Positions 22,543 through 35,382 of a stretch of DNA of 64,000 bases are shown one piece after another (within the stretch, counting starts at the first letter, position 1; each line of letters starts with the position of its first letter). Source of the DNA: Pisaster brevispinus (taxonomy: Eukaryota > Echinodermata > Asteroidea > Forcipulatida > Asteriidae). Made by a program: the position numbers and the translations under genes. The notes beneath the pieces are model-generated. The model was given only the letters and a program-made list of their open reading frames with translations, ran no database searches and had not been told where the DNA came from. The stretch is taken from contig JAMKCF010000073.1 in assembly GCA_023634235.1 (NCBI GenBank), positions 400,668 through 464,667 on the forward strand. Reading direction: 5' to 3'.

Positions 22543-23410
22543 TGTATCTCTCCAAGATGTGTCATGCGGGACTTTGTTAGGGCGATGATAGACGTAATTC
22601 GAGACGTTAACTTCACACTGCTTGAATTGATTTAGACAGCAGCATGTATGAAGCTCTTGAAGCCCAACTACAGGAGTAGACAGCACTTGTATTTTAACAC
22701 TAGACTAAAACGATATGTGAATGCATGATTGCTAGTTTTTACTTTAGCCAGATATAAACTTCTACTTAAACAGCAATATCGTATGCAGTTGTTCTTGATT
22801 TTAGGTTTAGAATACTTACTGCATGATGGGTAGACTGGTTTATTTAAACTCAGCAGTGAGAAACGCTGTCACCACATGCTGACATACTTTTACTATTTTA
22901 ATTGTCTTAACCATTCTATGCTCACTAGTCTGTCCCTATGCCATATATCCAAAGCTGTACTATAATGCACGCCCTTTGTATTATGGTGTCAACCAACAGG
23001 GGTCAGTGATTTGGTTAGAAGGGGGCAGGACAAAACTCAACCAGTTTCCTTTGTGTAAGAATTTGGTTTGCCAATATGAAACCAAATTATAAAATTCAAG
23101 AAATTGCCAAACAGATAAATTACAAAAATTGGTTCTATCAATAAATAATTATAAACGGACAACGACCCGTTGAAGAAATAACTGCTGAGAATCTTAAGCC
23201 GTATTAACAACCCTATTTAAAAAAAAGAACATTCAGCTGCAAACTTTCTCCACAGAGGTGACTACACTCTGAAAACTCCGGGTTAGAATTGACCCAGATT
23301 CCGGATTCCTGGATTCCGGGTCCTGTGGTGCTTGACCAATTTATGGGTCAGTAGGATCCGGAATCTGTGTCAAAACGGCCCGGAAACGGGTCAAACAGAC
23401 GCAAAATCAG
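22543..23410. other. 3' flank of G2 with partial MITE
   Basis: Matches the G1 3' flank (CATGCTGACATACTTTTA, TGGTGTCAACCAACAGGGGT). The left half of the CACTCTGAAAAC MITE at about 23263-23405 ends where block B-type sequence begins (CATGTTTTCGTTGCAGACTA). No gene. Confidence 0.65.
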
Positions 23411-23439
23411 AGAAATATTCCATTACTTTTACACCAGTT

Positions 23440-24515
23440 TCCAGGTTAATCTCCATGTTTTCGTTGCAGACTACACTCCACAGGGCACAGCAAGAAGAAA
23501 GCAAAACCGTTTTTTTATTAGTGTAAAATTTTACCGCTCTGCCCCTCTACAAAGTGTCCCCATACATCTGTTTATAAATCGGTGAAAAGATAAAACCAAC
23601 ATTCATACTAATTCTAAAGCCACATTCATTTCCTAAAGTCACGGTCATTTCCCTGTTATCAAAATACAAATTTTAACGTTGTTTGGATACAACTGAGACG
23701 ATGTATCCCTACGGGGATGGGTTCACTTCCCTCCCAGGGACTCAGCATGGGTACCGCAGCCGCTGCAGTTAGAAGGACCTCGTTTAAAAAAAAAATAAGT
23801 GAACTTGACTGTTATAAGGCTTGCAACTGTTCGACAGCATTCTTAAATGTCCTTGTGGAGTTTTCCAATATTCGATCAGGTCTTTAAACTTTAAAATTGT
23901 TTAATGTTTTTGCGTGTTGCTAATTACTTGTATTTTAATGAATTACGTAAGGTATACTATGCAGCTGCATAACAGACGCTAAAAAAGATCATAAACAAAT
24001 ATAGGAGTAATATGTTTTAAGTTGATTATTTCAAAGGATGTAAAAGTCAATGGGATAGGACTGTTAGGAAGGATGGGGTTAGGACATTGATGGACACTCT
24101 TGCACACATTCAGTATTTTTCTGAGACAGCTACCCTACACATGCTTCCCTGAGGCTGAGTAAGAGAGAGAATCTCCTCTTTGTGTAGTTAATCCAAACAT
24201 ACATTTTCCGCTGTTGAACCACACTACTAATTTTCAGGGCAGTGTTATCTACGCAGTTTATTGGTTTAGAAATATTACATTTATTAATAGAGCCCCAATG
24301 GTGATTTGGCAGTACCCAAACAGGGGATGAACATTACGATTAAACATTCGGGCATTGAATTACCTTGATTCTGTTATCTGTACAAAAAAAATGTTCAAGT
24401 AAGGTTTACTTCTGGATTCTTATTTAACGGTAATGAGCCATCACCTTTTATCAACACTGTTGCCCCCGCCCACAAACAAGTAAATTAGTTGAAGGCTATA
24501 ATATTTTTTAAAATG
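23440..24515. repeat. Block B, copy 4 (left part only)
   Basis: Landmarks GAGACGATGTATCCCTACGG near 23695, TGATTTGGCAGTACCCAAAC near 24302 and AGTAAGGTTTACTTCTGGAT near 24398. Truncated before the right half; closest to copy 10 (56090-57050). Confidence 0.7.
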
Positions 24516-24516
24516 T

Positions 24517-24910
24517 TTTCCACTCATGTACTAAGCACATATCCCATGTCAAATACAGACCTTCCAACATCAAACCCTCTGCTAAGCGGATTCGTCTGTA
24601 ATTCATTAAACAATTAACAAAGGGCTCAAATAATCCTTAACAATAGACGGGCATGTAAAGAAGTAAATTTTCATGGCATGGATATTAATACTGGTTCCGT
24701 CGAGTGTCGGGATAGAGTGTGAGGCTGCCACGCCCATATTGGTCCAAAAGGACGATGTATAAAAACAATTTTTCATGTTTCATGTATTTTGTGCATTGTC
24801 CGTAGAATATGAGAAAGTTTACGAAAAGAGCCGGTAAAAATTGGGCCATGCAACTTTAACTAGAGGAACTCAATCCCATCTTGGCTCAATTATTCACAGA
24901 AGAGGAAGTT
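24517..24910 (+). promoter_or_regulatory. Orphan receptor promoter segment with PU.1-type box
   Basis: Closely matches the 380 bp upstream of G6 (52332-52711): CACTCATGTACTAAGCACAT, GGGCCATGCAACTTTAACTA and a terminal AGAGGAAGTT with GAGGAAGT at 24902-24909. The match ends right after the box, and no receptor coding sequence follows. Either a promoter remnant of a lost copy or an upstream piece copied alone. Confidence 0.7.
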
Positions 24911-25064
24911 TGTGAGAACCAATGTCGGTCTACAAATAATTCCAGAGTCGGAAGCCTTCTTGAATTTCACTTACATTTATTTACAACAACAAAAACACAA
25001 ATCCACAGGCCAACGGCCTTGTTAGAAACAATCAACTTACAAAAAAAATGAAATGAAGCAGTTC

Positions 25065-25425
25065 TCCACTTTAACTGTTTTTTACTGGGTCTGACACCCC
25101 CTCTTCAAACTAGTACTAAACCATACACTTGTCTTTACTTTAACTAGTTTGTACTGGTTCTGACAACCCCTCTTCAAACAAGTACTAAACCATACCCTTG
25201 TCTTTACTTTAACTAGTTTTTACTGGGTCTGACACCCCCTCTTCAAACAAGTACTAAACCATACACTTGTCTTTACTTTAACTAGTTTTTAATGGGTCTG
25301 ACACCCCCTCTTCAAACAAGTACTAAACCATACACTTGTCTTTTTAAACTAGTTTTTACTGGGTCTGACACCCCCTCTTCAAACAAGTACTAAACCATAC
25401 ACTTGTCTTTTTTTAAGACCCACCA
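25065..25425. repeat. 69-bp minisatellite, five units
   Basis: The CTGACACCCCCTCTTCAAAC element starts at 25091, 25160, 25229, 25298 and 25365 (period 69, last 67). Each unit also carries ACTAAACCATACACTTGTCT. Not found elsewhere in the window. Confidence 0.9.
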
Positions 25426-25429
25426 CCAC

Positions 25430-26400
25430 AAAAATACTTGAAGCTCCGTTTTTCTTGGACAGTCAGCTCTCACAACTCCCATGGTGTTCATCGATAGTTC
25501 ATGCTTCACAATCATAGTGTGCGGTCTGTACCGTTGTTTGTCCCAGAGCCTCGTCTCTGTCTCATTAAATAGTGGTGCTCTGTTCAGGCACGTCTAGCTG
25601 GTTACAGCCCTGGAGTTGTCTCACTCCAATACACAACAAAAACCCGGCCCCGACGGGCATCTGAAATGAATTATAAGAGATTCCAAACCAAACTAGTTTT
25701 GTGCTTAAACTTGCACACTGACATTACAAAAGGATTACTCCTTAAGACAATGCATCTGAATATAAACTTGTCAGAACTTTAAAGTGGGTTTTAAATCAAG
25801 AATGCGTAGACATTTCATCAACTTGCTTTCTGAACAAAATTACTTAAAGACTTCCCATTACATCTTTAAACATCTTATTAAATGAAAAGGCTCATTTCAT
25901 CTTGTGTGGCTCTCGTGAAGCTTAGATAATACAAATAGGTTAACTTACGGGTTTGCCGTTCAGTGGCTCACTTGCCTCAAATCACCGGTCCAAAGTCACA
26001 TATAGGGTGGCCTCAATGCACCCAAGATTCCTGTCTCTTCCCCTGCTTAGTTTAGTTAGTCAAAATCCCCAAGGGGATATCTTCAGAGCCAATTGCTCCC
26101 ACTATAGACCGTTCACATCTGACTTGCAGAGAGAGAAGACCGCAGTGGTGATCGTCGATCATACGGGCAGCGAGTGAGTTGGATAAGACACCTTCCCTAT
26201 AGCCTTCCACACTCATTCACACTTCACTACACACTCAGACAAAAGGCCACACCCCATACCAGACATTCTTACTTTTTTAGGTTAATGAATTCGTATGACC
26301 CCAAAATAATGAATATTCAAACTCATATTTACATAATTATTCACACGACCCAAAACTGGGGAGGATAGACATGGCTATGTACATAATATACAACTTGAAT
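25430..26400. other. Unrecognised sequence between orphan promoter and block B
   Basis: Less AT-rich than the surroundings, with open frames of 74 and 64 codons (25953-26177, 26174-26368) showing no domain. With 24910-25065 it may be one insertion, since block B and promoter-type DNA flank it, but no matching ends or direct repeats were found. Confidence 0.4.
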
Positions 26401-26419
26401 CTGACATTGACCAGTGTAC

Positions 26420-28080
26420 AATTTTGGGCAGTTCAACCTCTCTGTCCCTATTCAAAGTGTCCCCCACACACCCATGAAGCTTATCACAAATCAGCGTAAG
26501 GCTAAAACTAATATTTCTGTTCGTGTATTAGCAGCTAAAGTCTATTATTTATTTTATGTTTGTTTTCTTTTGCTAATTACACGATTTTAATAAATTACAT
26601 GACAAATACCATAGTTATTTATATAAAAAACATTTAATTAGAAACATGTAAGACAAATTAGGTAGTAATATTAAATTGATGTACAAATGTAAAGAAATGG
26701 GACTATCTGGAAGGATTTGGATAAATTAAGAAACTTTGAGAAACGTATGCACTAGTTTAGTGTTTTGCTGGGAAAGCTGCAGTTCACGTGCTTTTCTCAA
26801 GGGCTATACTGAGTAACTGGGTGATGCTCTTTGATGAGTAAATCCAAACATCATTCTTCCGCTAAAAGAACACACGGGGTTTATTAAGATTTAACAGATG
26901 GGCAATGATTTACCAATCATTTTGCAATACATTTTTAAGTAACGTTTACTTCTGGATTCTCATTTATTGGTAAGTAGTAAATACCTGACTATTTAGTCCA
27001 GATAGTTTCAGCGATTTGAAGGCAATCATCGTGAGTCTAAAAATCTCACTTATTCTCCAATTTAATTTGTATACCTTCATAAAAATTTTACATCCGCTAC
27101 TTTTAATAGATGACGCCACCAACCCCCAAAAAGGGGAGAGTCCAGATGCATATGAGCTGTACCCAGATCTAACAAGCCCTGCACTAATTGTGTATATAAA
27201 ACAAATTATCAATAAAATACATAATAATCTTGACTTAAAATGATCTGGTTCGACTATAAAGTTGCGCAGTTATTTAAAATCAACGACATTTATCATTCAG
27301 CCCAAATTCGAATTAAATCAGCTGAATTTTACTCTTTCTGGCTTTACTGTATTAATTTGTACAGACCCGTTTGTGTTTGATGTCCAATGATGTCATGTTT
27401 CAAATTTCGCTCTGAAAGAGTATCAAATAAAATGGCATTTTACCATTTAATTTAGTAGTGTTTTCCCCCACTTACAGGAGTATTATATGTATTGAAAGAT
27501 GAGTGCATCACAAAACTGACTTTGACATTGGAGCCCCTTCCTTTTTAATTTAGACAGTTTTTACAACTTTGTAGGCTTTGAGGGCAGATCGAATATTTAT
27601 AGGAACCAGAAACACAAAATGTGTCTGAGCTTGTCCCACCATCAGAAGAATCCATTTCCTCCTTCAGAATCTCATAACCTGTTTATACAACAACAATAAT
27701 AAGTATCAGTTCCACTCGTTTAATAAAAGACCCAGAGATCTTTCCTCCAATTCTCAGTTTTTTTTTTTTATAGTTCGGCTAAAATAGACAATCTTCACTC
27801 CGTATTGGAATTCCGTTTCCTTAAATTAAAGGTAGTGTCATAGGTGGGTAAATTACTAAAAAAATAAACCACCTTAAAAAACATTACTTTGGTGAGAACT
27901 TCTGCAGCTTAAACCAATCTATGACAGATGCCTGAAAAGTAAACAATAACAACTATCATTTCCTCTTATTTAATAAAGGGTACATACATTTCTTCCGCCA
28001 TTTTTTTATTTTGTTAGTTTAGCTTAAATAGACAACTTTCACTTCCGTTTTGAAAATTAAATATTCCGTTTCCTAAAAAA
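26420..28080. repeat. Block B, copy 5 (with internal deletions)
   Basis: Landmarks GGACTATCTGGAAGGATTTGG near 26700, GTAACGTTTACTTCTGGATT near 26940, AAAGATGAGTGCATCACAAA near 27495 and GAAAAGTAAACAATAACAAC near 27934. It then passes directly into the G3 promoter without the right-hand part (GCAGATGAACCGATGG). Confidence 0.75.
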
Positions 28081-28117
28081 AAACACACCGAAAATCGGAC
28101 CATGTAGTTTAATCATT

Positions 28118-28125
28118 GAGGAAGT
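28118..28125 (+). promoter_or_regulatory. PU.1/ETS-type box upstream of G3
   Basis: GAGGAAGT in TTGAGGAAGTTATTAATAAT, the same wider context as upstream of G5 (41283), 186 bp before the G3 ATG. Confidence 0.55.
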
Positions 28126-28303
28126 TATTAATAATCGTACAAATATTGTGTGCAAAGTCCCGTTACAAGACAACATTATTTACAACTCGAACACTTTCGA
28201 TCTCATGATGAGCGGAACTCTTTGTCAAGGAAAGACACGGAAACTTTTCTCAGGACGTTTTATGTAGATTTCACAATACATTATTTTCATTCAGCGTGGA
28301 ACA

Positions 28304-29434
28304 ATGAATCTTGCAGTTGTATGCCTTCTTTTAATGTCTTATGGATGCAGAGCGTGTGTCATCTTGGATCATCCAGAAGACACCGTAGCTGAGGTAGGAG
28401 AGACTGCCATAATGACGTGTACCACTGACTTTACCATATGTCAAGATAGGTGTGTAATTCATTGGCAGCGTGAGACAAACGGCAAATTCGAAGGAATTTC
28501 TACATGTGCTTCTGCGTATTATTGGTATCCGAACAGATTTTCAGTGTCTTCTGGTCCTGACTGGTCTTTGACGATTACAGGAGTCCAGCCAAGTGATGTG
28601 AGGCGATATCGATGCGTCATTTACTCAGGTGGAACAAACCCCTTGGCTTATTCTTCCCCTGCGACCCTCATCATACCATCACTCATCGACAGCGACATCA
28701 TCGACATCAGTGTCCAGCCGCCTCGTCGTCCAATAACAACGGGAGATAATGCTACATTTCAGTGTATCGTTCAGTCACGGCGTGGAGCTCTACCGACACT
28801 CAATGTTAAGTGGTTTATGAATGGAACCAAAGTCAGAAGATTTTAAGATCAATCATTTTACCATTTGGATAACGACGGACACACCTTAACATTTCCCAAG
28901 ATAAGTGTTAACCAAACAAACGTGCATTGCGAGGCATTCAGTGGAACTAATTATGTTGAAGGAAGTGACAACTATCTGATACTCATTCATCCTCAGAAGA
29001 AACCGAAAACATTCGCTATTCAATTACCTGAGACTGAAGAGTCTCTCACCATCAACCCTGCTGAGTTTCACCGTGACAATGATGAGCTATCCGCTACTCA
29101 AGTGCAAGAGACCCAAGAAACAGAGACATCCCAACCCCCATGCAGTTGTACGTACCCCAACCGGGGAGAAGAGGAACCTACCAATGACGTGATAGTAGCT
29201 ATCTCAGTTTGTTTTGTCTTGTCGGTGCTCTTCAATATTGTATTGATTTACCTATTGGTTGGGAGAGAACAATGCAAAGCTAGACGCAATACAAGCCATG
29301 AATCTGACGCATATCAAAATGCTGGAGATGAAAGAACGTATGAAGAAATGGAGACCCAACTACACGGCCAGGCTGCCTCTACGGTCACTAAAGAGACTAC
29401 ACCATCCAGCTACCAAGAACTGATATTTAAGTAG
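28304..29434 (+). pseudogene. G3: short-tail two-Ig receptor with one nonsense codon
   Basis: Full-length short-tail copy (377 codons including the stop) in one frame, except TAA at codon 181 (28844-28846) where sisters have CAA, a single C-to-T change. Its signal peptide (MNLAVVCLLLMSYGCRA) resembles that of G5 more than G1. Ig1 keeps the six cysteines, but the loop after the second is one residue shorter (ICQDRC). The inter-domain linker holds a four-residue duplication (DSDIIDIS). The stalk is diverged and adds cysteines (PPCSC). The tail has TYEEM and SSYQELIF. If translated to the stop, the product would be a secreted protein with Ig1 and half of Ig2. Nonsense allele, young pseudogene or readthrough are all possible. 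Confidence 0.85.
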
Positions 29435-29437
29435 ATC

Positions 29438-31250
29438 TCTCCATGGTGTATCAAGCGCGGAAACTTCGATAAGACAAAGTTAGACGTAATTCAAGACTTT
29501 AATCTGACACTGCTTTAATTGCTGTAAATAGCAACGTGTATGAGTGCATTGAAGCCAAACTATTTGACGGCATTGTATTTTTGAGACAATTAACATACTA
29601 AAACGACACGTGAATGCATAATCAGTAAATTACTTTAGCCGGATATAAACGTTTATTAAACATCATTTTTTTCATGCAGTTTTTCGTCATCTCAGAAATA
29701 GAATACCTACTGCATGATGGGTTGAAAGATCTGTCCAAACTCTGCAGTGTACCAGTGCATCGACTCAAATGCTCATGACTGAACTATTGTTTGTAAGACT
29801 TGTTATAAATAAATATTAGTCAGGTAAGTGTTCCCGCCTTCGAGTTGAGATAAATAAGCACGGACTATTTTGAGAAACGGTTCGCTTCGAAGTAATACGG
29901 TTTGAATACTATTTTTTATACATGTGAATTCAATCACTGTAGCTCGCAAGCCTGAGGAAACGTGTAAAAATGGGTGTTTGCTTTGTGAAACATAAACACA
30001 CAAAATGTAATTGTTTGTTTACTACATTGGACAATCAAATATTGATATATTAGTTACAGACCAGTAAATAGGCCTACTGTTTGTCAAGTTCACCATGTGA
30101 TTATGCAGGGAAGTTAAAACAACTTTGTCATTGAGCGAGGACTGAGATTATTGATGGCTGGAAAACAATGCTTCGCTTTTGTTTGTCCAACTATCAGAGA
30201 AGTGTATATTTCCTCAGTTAGGGGAAGTCTCCCAACTTTGTCAATATCCATATTTGGGGGCGGGCTGCCAGTCAATGGCGACACAACTTGTCCTGACATA
30301 TTTGTCTTTGTGAAGCCCAAATAGTTCTAAACAAAGAACAACTAGCTTAACACTTTTCAATTAGATGTGCATACACTGAAAACCCCCTTGTAAGAATATA
30401 CCCAGTTTCAGGCTCCCATTGGTACCGGCCCATTTTTTGGTCAGTATGTCAGATTTTATAAAACAAGTGTTACGTTCATTGGGAGATGAAAATAAAGACA
30501 ACATTTGAAGCCATTTCGTCGTGTATATGTGCCGATACAAGATATCGAGACAAATACTGGTTAATAAGTGATGGCGCATTTCAGTGAGACCTAATGGCTG
30601 TTGACTTGAAAACCACAAGTTTGCAAAATACATTTTTGAGGTACATCGGGGGTGACCAAAGGAGCCATTCTGACGATTGCGTCATTAGTAGTGTGGGTGG
30701 TGGACTGAGTTTTTCGAGTTTAGTGCATTTGTAATTACAATAACTCACCCGGTGGTTGGCTTTTATTCATCTTGTGATTTTCAGCGTGTTGAAAACATGT
30801 CGATGTAAAATGCACACAACTTGCGCAGGCTTGCATAGTGTTTGTTTAAAATTATAAATTCACGTTTGTCTGACATTAATAATGTTTAACGAATCAACGG
30901 TTTATTACTCTATGATTTGAAAAAAACTAATCTTTTTTTTCTATCTAAGAGAAAACAACAAACAATCAAATGTCTTCTGTTTAATCAAAGTAATGTTACT
31001 TATAGTTTTGTGAGTTGTACTATAATAACCTTTTTCAGATAAATTATTTTCTGAGAACAAAACCGAAAACAAAGTCGTCTCATAAAATTAGGACGAATTT
31101 TTGATTGCGTAAAATGGATTTAATGATTTTGAAAAAAATATATATATAATAAAACACCCCAATATACTAACAACGCATAGCCATTTTTACCCATTAGCAT
31201 AATGACAGTATTATTGGTCGTCTGCATTGATGTACTGAGACGGCCACACG
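29438..31250. other. 3' flank of G3, mostly without recognisable content
   Basis: The first 330 bp match the G1 flank (CTACTGCATGATGGGT near 29707). AATAAA near 29808 is a possible polyadenylation signal. At 30370-30430 there is a faint relic of the MITE left end and at 30725-30870 a piece of flank block F (CATGTCGATGTAAAATGC). The rest shows no gene or repeat I recognise. Confidence 0.5.
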
Positions 31251-31298
31251 TGGTGGTGGTGGTGGTGGTGGTGGGTGGTGGGTGGTGGGTGGTGGGGG
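31251..31298. repeat. (TGG)n / GGTGGG tract
   Basis: GT-rich trinucleotide run TGGTGG passing into GGGTGGT repeats. Confidence 0.9.
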
Positions 31299-31784
31299 AT
31301 TTTTTGTTATTTGTTGGGGGAAGGTAGCTGAATGTGATTGGTTTGAAGGATTATGTCGAGACCGCAAAGTTCCACCAAAGTATTCATGACATAGTGCAAT
31401 ACAGTGGGATTGATATTGGGGTCTGTATGGGGTGGGTTGGGATAGAGGTTGTTGGCTGCGTAGATTAGATCTAGAACTGAAAGAACTTCACATATATTTT
31501 TCTGTTTAAAAACTAAAAACTACAAACTATTTGACACATTGAAACTTTAAGTTTAATGACAAATGTTTCTATAACCAAATAAAGGCATACATTTTGCGAC
31601 TTTTATGCAAAAGAGGAAGGAAAACATTTTGTTCATTGGGTCAAGATAAATATCGTCCTCTTTGATAACTGGCGATATTGACTATCATTGCAAAACACGT
31701 CTTAAGATCACCGTCTCTATACGATTGAAGATAATTTATCAACACGTCACCAGAAAGAACCTTAACATCTCATTCTTAACATGT

Positions 31785-32260
31785 ACCCCTATGACATCAC
31801 TACTTTGCCCTTGAACTGTCTGCTGGCCTACGACTCATTTAACTGTCCAAAATCTCTCGAGAAACTTCACCTACTGATTTGTTTACGTCAGCTAAGCTCT
31901 GAAAACAGCTGTTGGTAGTGTGCAGTCTACCGATAACAGCGGTCAAAAATAGCATTATTAGTCAATGCGAATGCTGTGTTAACAGCTCTACGAAAGAGAA
32001 ATTGACCAGTAAGCAGGAAATCGGCTGTCTTCACAGGCTTAATGAAATTGACGACAAGAAATTCAGATCAGTGAGAAAACGGGTCTACAACCATTGGTAG
32101 CATATAGTTACTTTAAATAACTATCATTAATAGTTTGCAAAATAAAAGTACCCCTTCAACAAATCAAGCGAACACTTTGAGTTAGTTTTTACAGTAAACA
32201 GTGCCATCAAATGTTCATTTGTTACAAACATGTAATCCTTTATTCTAATCCCAATCAAAA
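31785..32260. repeat. Segmental duplication, copy 2 (mate 20560-20990)
   Basis: Same order as its mate: GACATCACTACTTTGCCC, CTGGCCTACGACTCATTTAA, AGTAAGCAGGAAATCGGCTG, GTACCCCTTCAACAAATCAA. Short indels only. No coding content. Confidence 0.8.
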
Positions 32261-32429
32261 CTAGACATTATGTGTTTGTGAACAAACACGAAAGCTGTTC
32301 CGTTTTGTTGTGCTTTGATTAAACCCAAGTTTAATCTTCAATGCACAAGGGGTCTAAAACTGAAAAAAAAATCGGTTGTGTAGTTCTTGAGATATGGTCC
32401 CACTTCCGGTTGATCTTTTAGATCTGATT

Positions 32430-33360
32430 TAAATTGTATCTTTGTTGATACTTTTGCCATTACATCAGCATCACGTTGACACCGTTCTATGACACAGCCC
32501 TGAAAAGTAAACAATAACAACGATCATTTCCCCTTGTTTAATAAAGGAAAAAGACTAATTGTCCGCCATTTCTCAGTTTTTTTAGTTTAGCTTAAACACA
32601 AAACTTTCACTTCCGCTTTGAAAATTCAATATTCCGTTTCCTCAAATTAGGTCATTGATCCTGGTAAGGATAAAGGACATAGATGATTTCTTTTGGTCTG
32701 CCCTTCAAGTGAAACAATTTATGCTGTTTTTTTATCCTGATTTTACTTCAAATCATTCATGGAAATAAAAAAGAAAAGAAATTGAAATCACTGGATTATG
32801 GAGCAGATGAACCGATGGCGAGATGAATGCCCAGTTATAATACTCGAACACGAATCCTCAACACGTATTGGTTATTTTCTGGTTTTGTTGTACTGCGCCA
32901 ATTATCAAAACTATAAATCTCAATCAATTTAATTTATTGAAATTTGTCCCAGTACCCGAAAAAGAACAATGCTTAGTATTATGCTGACAGAAACGATACT
33001 TGTGAAGAGTTGAGGAGATGATACTTTTGAAATAAAGTTGAGATTGGTAATTAAAAACTGTTTGTGTTTGTGTGTTGTTAATTATACACAAGTTCTTTAA
33101 ACAAATCATAAATCCCAATGAGTTCTATATATTTGTGGGTTTTAATTGATGTTGAGGTAGGTCTCCGAGTTTCCTCCAGTTGGATACGAGCGTATATCTT
33201 AATAATTTACAAGTGTACAGATTTTGCCTTTTTCTCCGTTTACTTTCCTTGATATTTGGAATTACAATGTAATTTTTTTAAAATTACATGCAGAAAAAAT
33301 AAATAAAATAAATACAGAAGCACCCAAACAAACACCCAAACAGACAAAGTTCAAACTTTA
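32430..33360. repeat. Block B, copy 6 (right part)
   Basis: Landmarks ACATCAGCATCACGTTGACA near 32463, GGACATAGATGATTTCTTTTG near 32678 (empty site for the Mutator-like element), GCAGATGAACCGATGGCGAG near 32802 and CCTCCAGTTGGATACGAGCG near 33173. Confidence 0.8.
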
Positions 33361-35380
33361 CCAGAAAGTGAAGTGTGAATGGGGCATCTTTTATTGTTTA
33401 CATTTTTTTCCATTTTTAATGTGTTTACTTATTTGTGTATGTATTATTATTTATTGGTGTTGGGGTTGGGGTGGGAAGGGGGTAGGCCTCATATTGTTAT
33501 ACATACAATTATTGAATGAAATTGCGAAACTACTAAGTGGATGGTATTTCTTATAGTGCAGCTGCTAAGGTAATAATTGTGCACTTTGTGCTAAAAGCAT
33601 GACATTTGCTATGATGGTTGGTATTGGGCTAATTATCAATTTTATACGTGGACCTAGTCTTAAAATCAAGTTGGTATTTGTTGTGCGGTCTAGTTGCGGG
33701 GACGGTACACACACCCTCGATCCCAACATGTGTGTGAGTCAGTCGCAATTACCGTATTGAATAATTTGTACCCAGCTTAGTACCATGCAATTGGACTTGC
33801 TACCAAAAATGGACGGAGCAGTTTGATTGGTTAAGAATCGTGAAGACATGAATATTCATCATACATCTTGCAGCGTATGGCAAGTTACATGAAGCAGAAG
33901 GAACTACCAAACGCACACTTCATTCTTTGATAGGGGGTTTATTATCGATTAACATTTTATGATAATGCATTGGTCAAATTTTTTTTACAAGAAAGTTAAG
34001 AAATTGTTACAATGATTAAAATGTTATGCTTTTTACATTGATGTTGGCAAATAAACTGTCATTAAAAAAAAAAGCAAACAGAAAAGATACATTCCCATGT
34101 TTATAACAATTTCTTTCATTTTTTTCAGACGAGCTACCATTGGCCCTCTCTATGGCAACTTTTGCATATGCAATGAAAAATTACCATAATTACATGAATA
34201 TTCGGCTGGGAACAAGCTACTCAAGTCGTTAGAGCTGACGGACCTTGCCACGCGCTACCTACGACCGTTGCATGAATGTACAATGGCACTGTGACTGTTG
34301 CATGAACGGCAGGATGTGTGTTTGTTATAGGCAGCGCTGGCAGACAAATATACACTGACTTACGACTTGTCATCAAGTCTAACTCGGACCCACCTTGGGT
34401 CTTCCCTATTTGGGGGCGGAACCACAATTGCATTAAAAGGGGGTCTTGCGCAAAATTTTGCTCAGGAGTAAAAACAATATATTTCTGGACTATAGTTATA
34501 AACTTAAAAATCATTATTAAAAGTGAGGACACAAATAAGCGTAAACAATTGCCCTTTTTTGGGCGGAGTTTCAATATTGTTTTTTTAAGTAGGCGTATTA
34601 AAACAAAGTCTTATCTCAGTGAAGTATCATTATTTTGTGTTTGTTGTTTTAAACTAATTAATGTTTTTTAAATGTAAATACTATTAAAGAAACATTTATT
34701 TAATAAGAATGTAATTACTTTCTTAATTTACCCCCTCTGTTGTGGGTGGGGCCAGATTATTAAATGGAGGTGTGTCAAAATTAATCATACATGTGGGTAT
34801 GTAATTAACAATACAGCCAAGCATACACTAGCAGCCACCAATCTCATCAACACACAAAGGAAATGTCCTTGGCCAGCAAAGTTTGGTATTCGTGTCTTAG
34901 TTTCGACGTCAGATATACATCATCGGCTACGTCATGGCTATGTCCAGCCCATGCTCTCAAATATCACGCCATATTACTCACACAGGGTGCTCTGATAGCA
35001 CAAGCCATGAAGGCCAGACAATTCTGTAGCTTTAAAAATAACATATTTTTTTGCATTTTTGAGAAAAGGTTTGCATTAACACCATGGCAATGATCTCGCT
35101 ATGAGTTATGAGGTTCTGAAAAGAACCATTGGTTTATAGCTGGACGGTTTGATCAGTAAGCTCCAACCGTCTTTTGGAGAATGCTGGATTCTGATGACAT
35201 GCTGCTTAAGTACTATGGATGAAGATTAGCTAGATGATGAGCGTAGGCTGGAAACAGGAACAGGATCATGCTGGGATAAGGTTGGGGAATGCTCACTGAC
35301 CTGTATGTGTTAGAATAGGTACATGTAACAAGAAGAGTGAGCATAGGTTGGGTGGGGTATTGAGGGTATATGAGAGGCCA
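33360..35380. other. No gene recognised before G4
   Basis: Opposite-strand frames of 117 codons overlap at 34221-34574 (-) and 34318-34671 (+), without recognisable domains or homologous copies in the window. Nothing resembling the receptor Ig exons is present, which shows the G4 fragment is truly 5'-truncated. Confidence 0.5.
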
Positions 35381-35382
35381 TT

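Noticed and set aside
24910..26415. LTR element bounded by TG...CA between the orphan promoter and block B
   Set aside because: Candidate ends lack matching flanking duplications and no primer-binding site or internal coding part was found.
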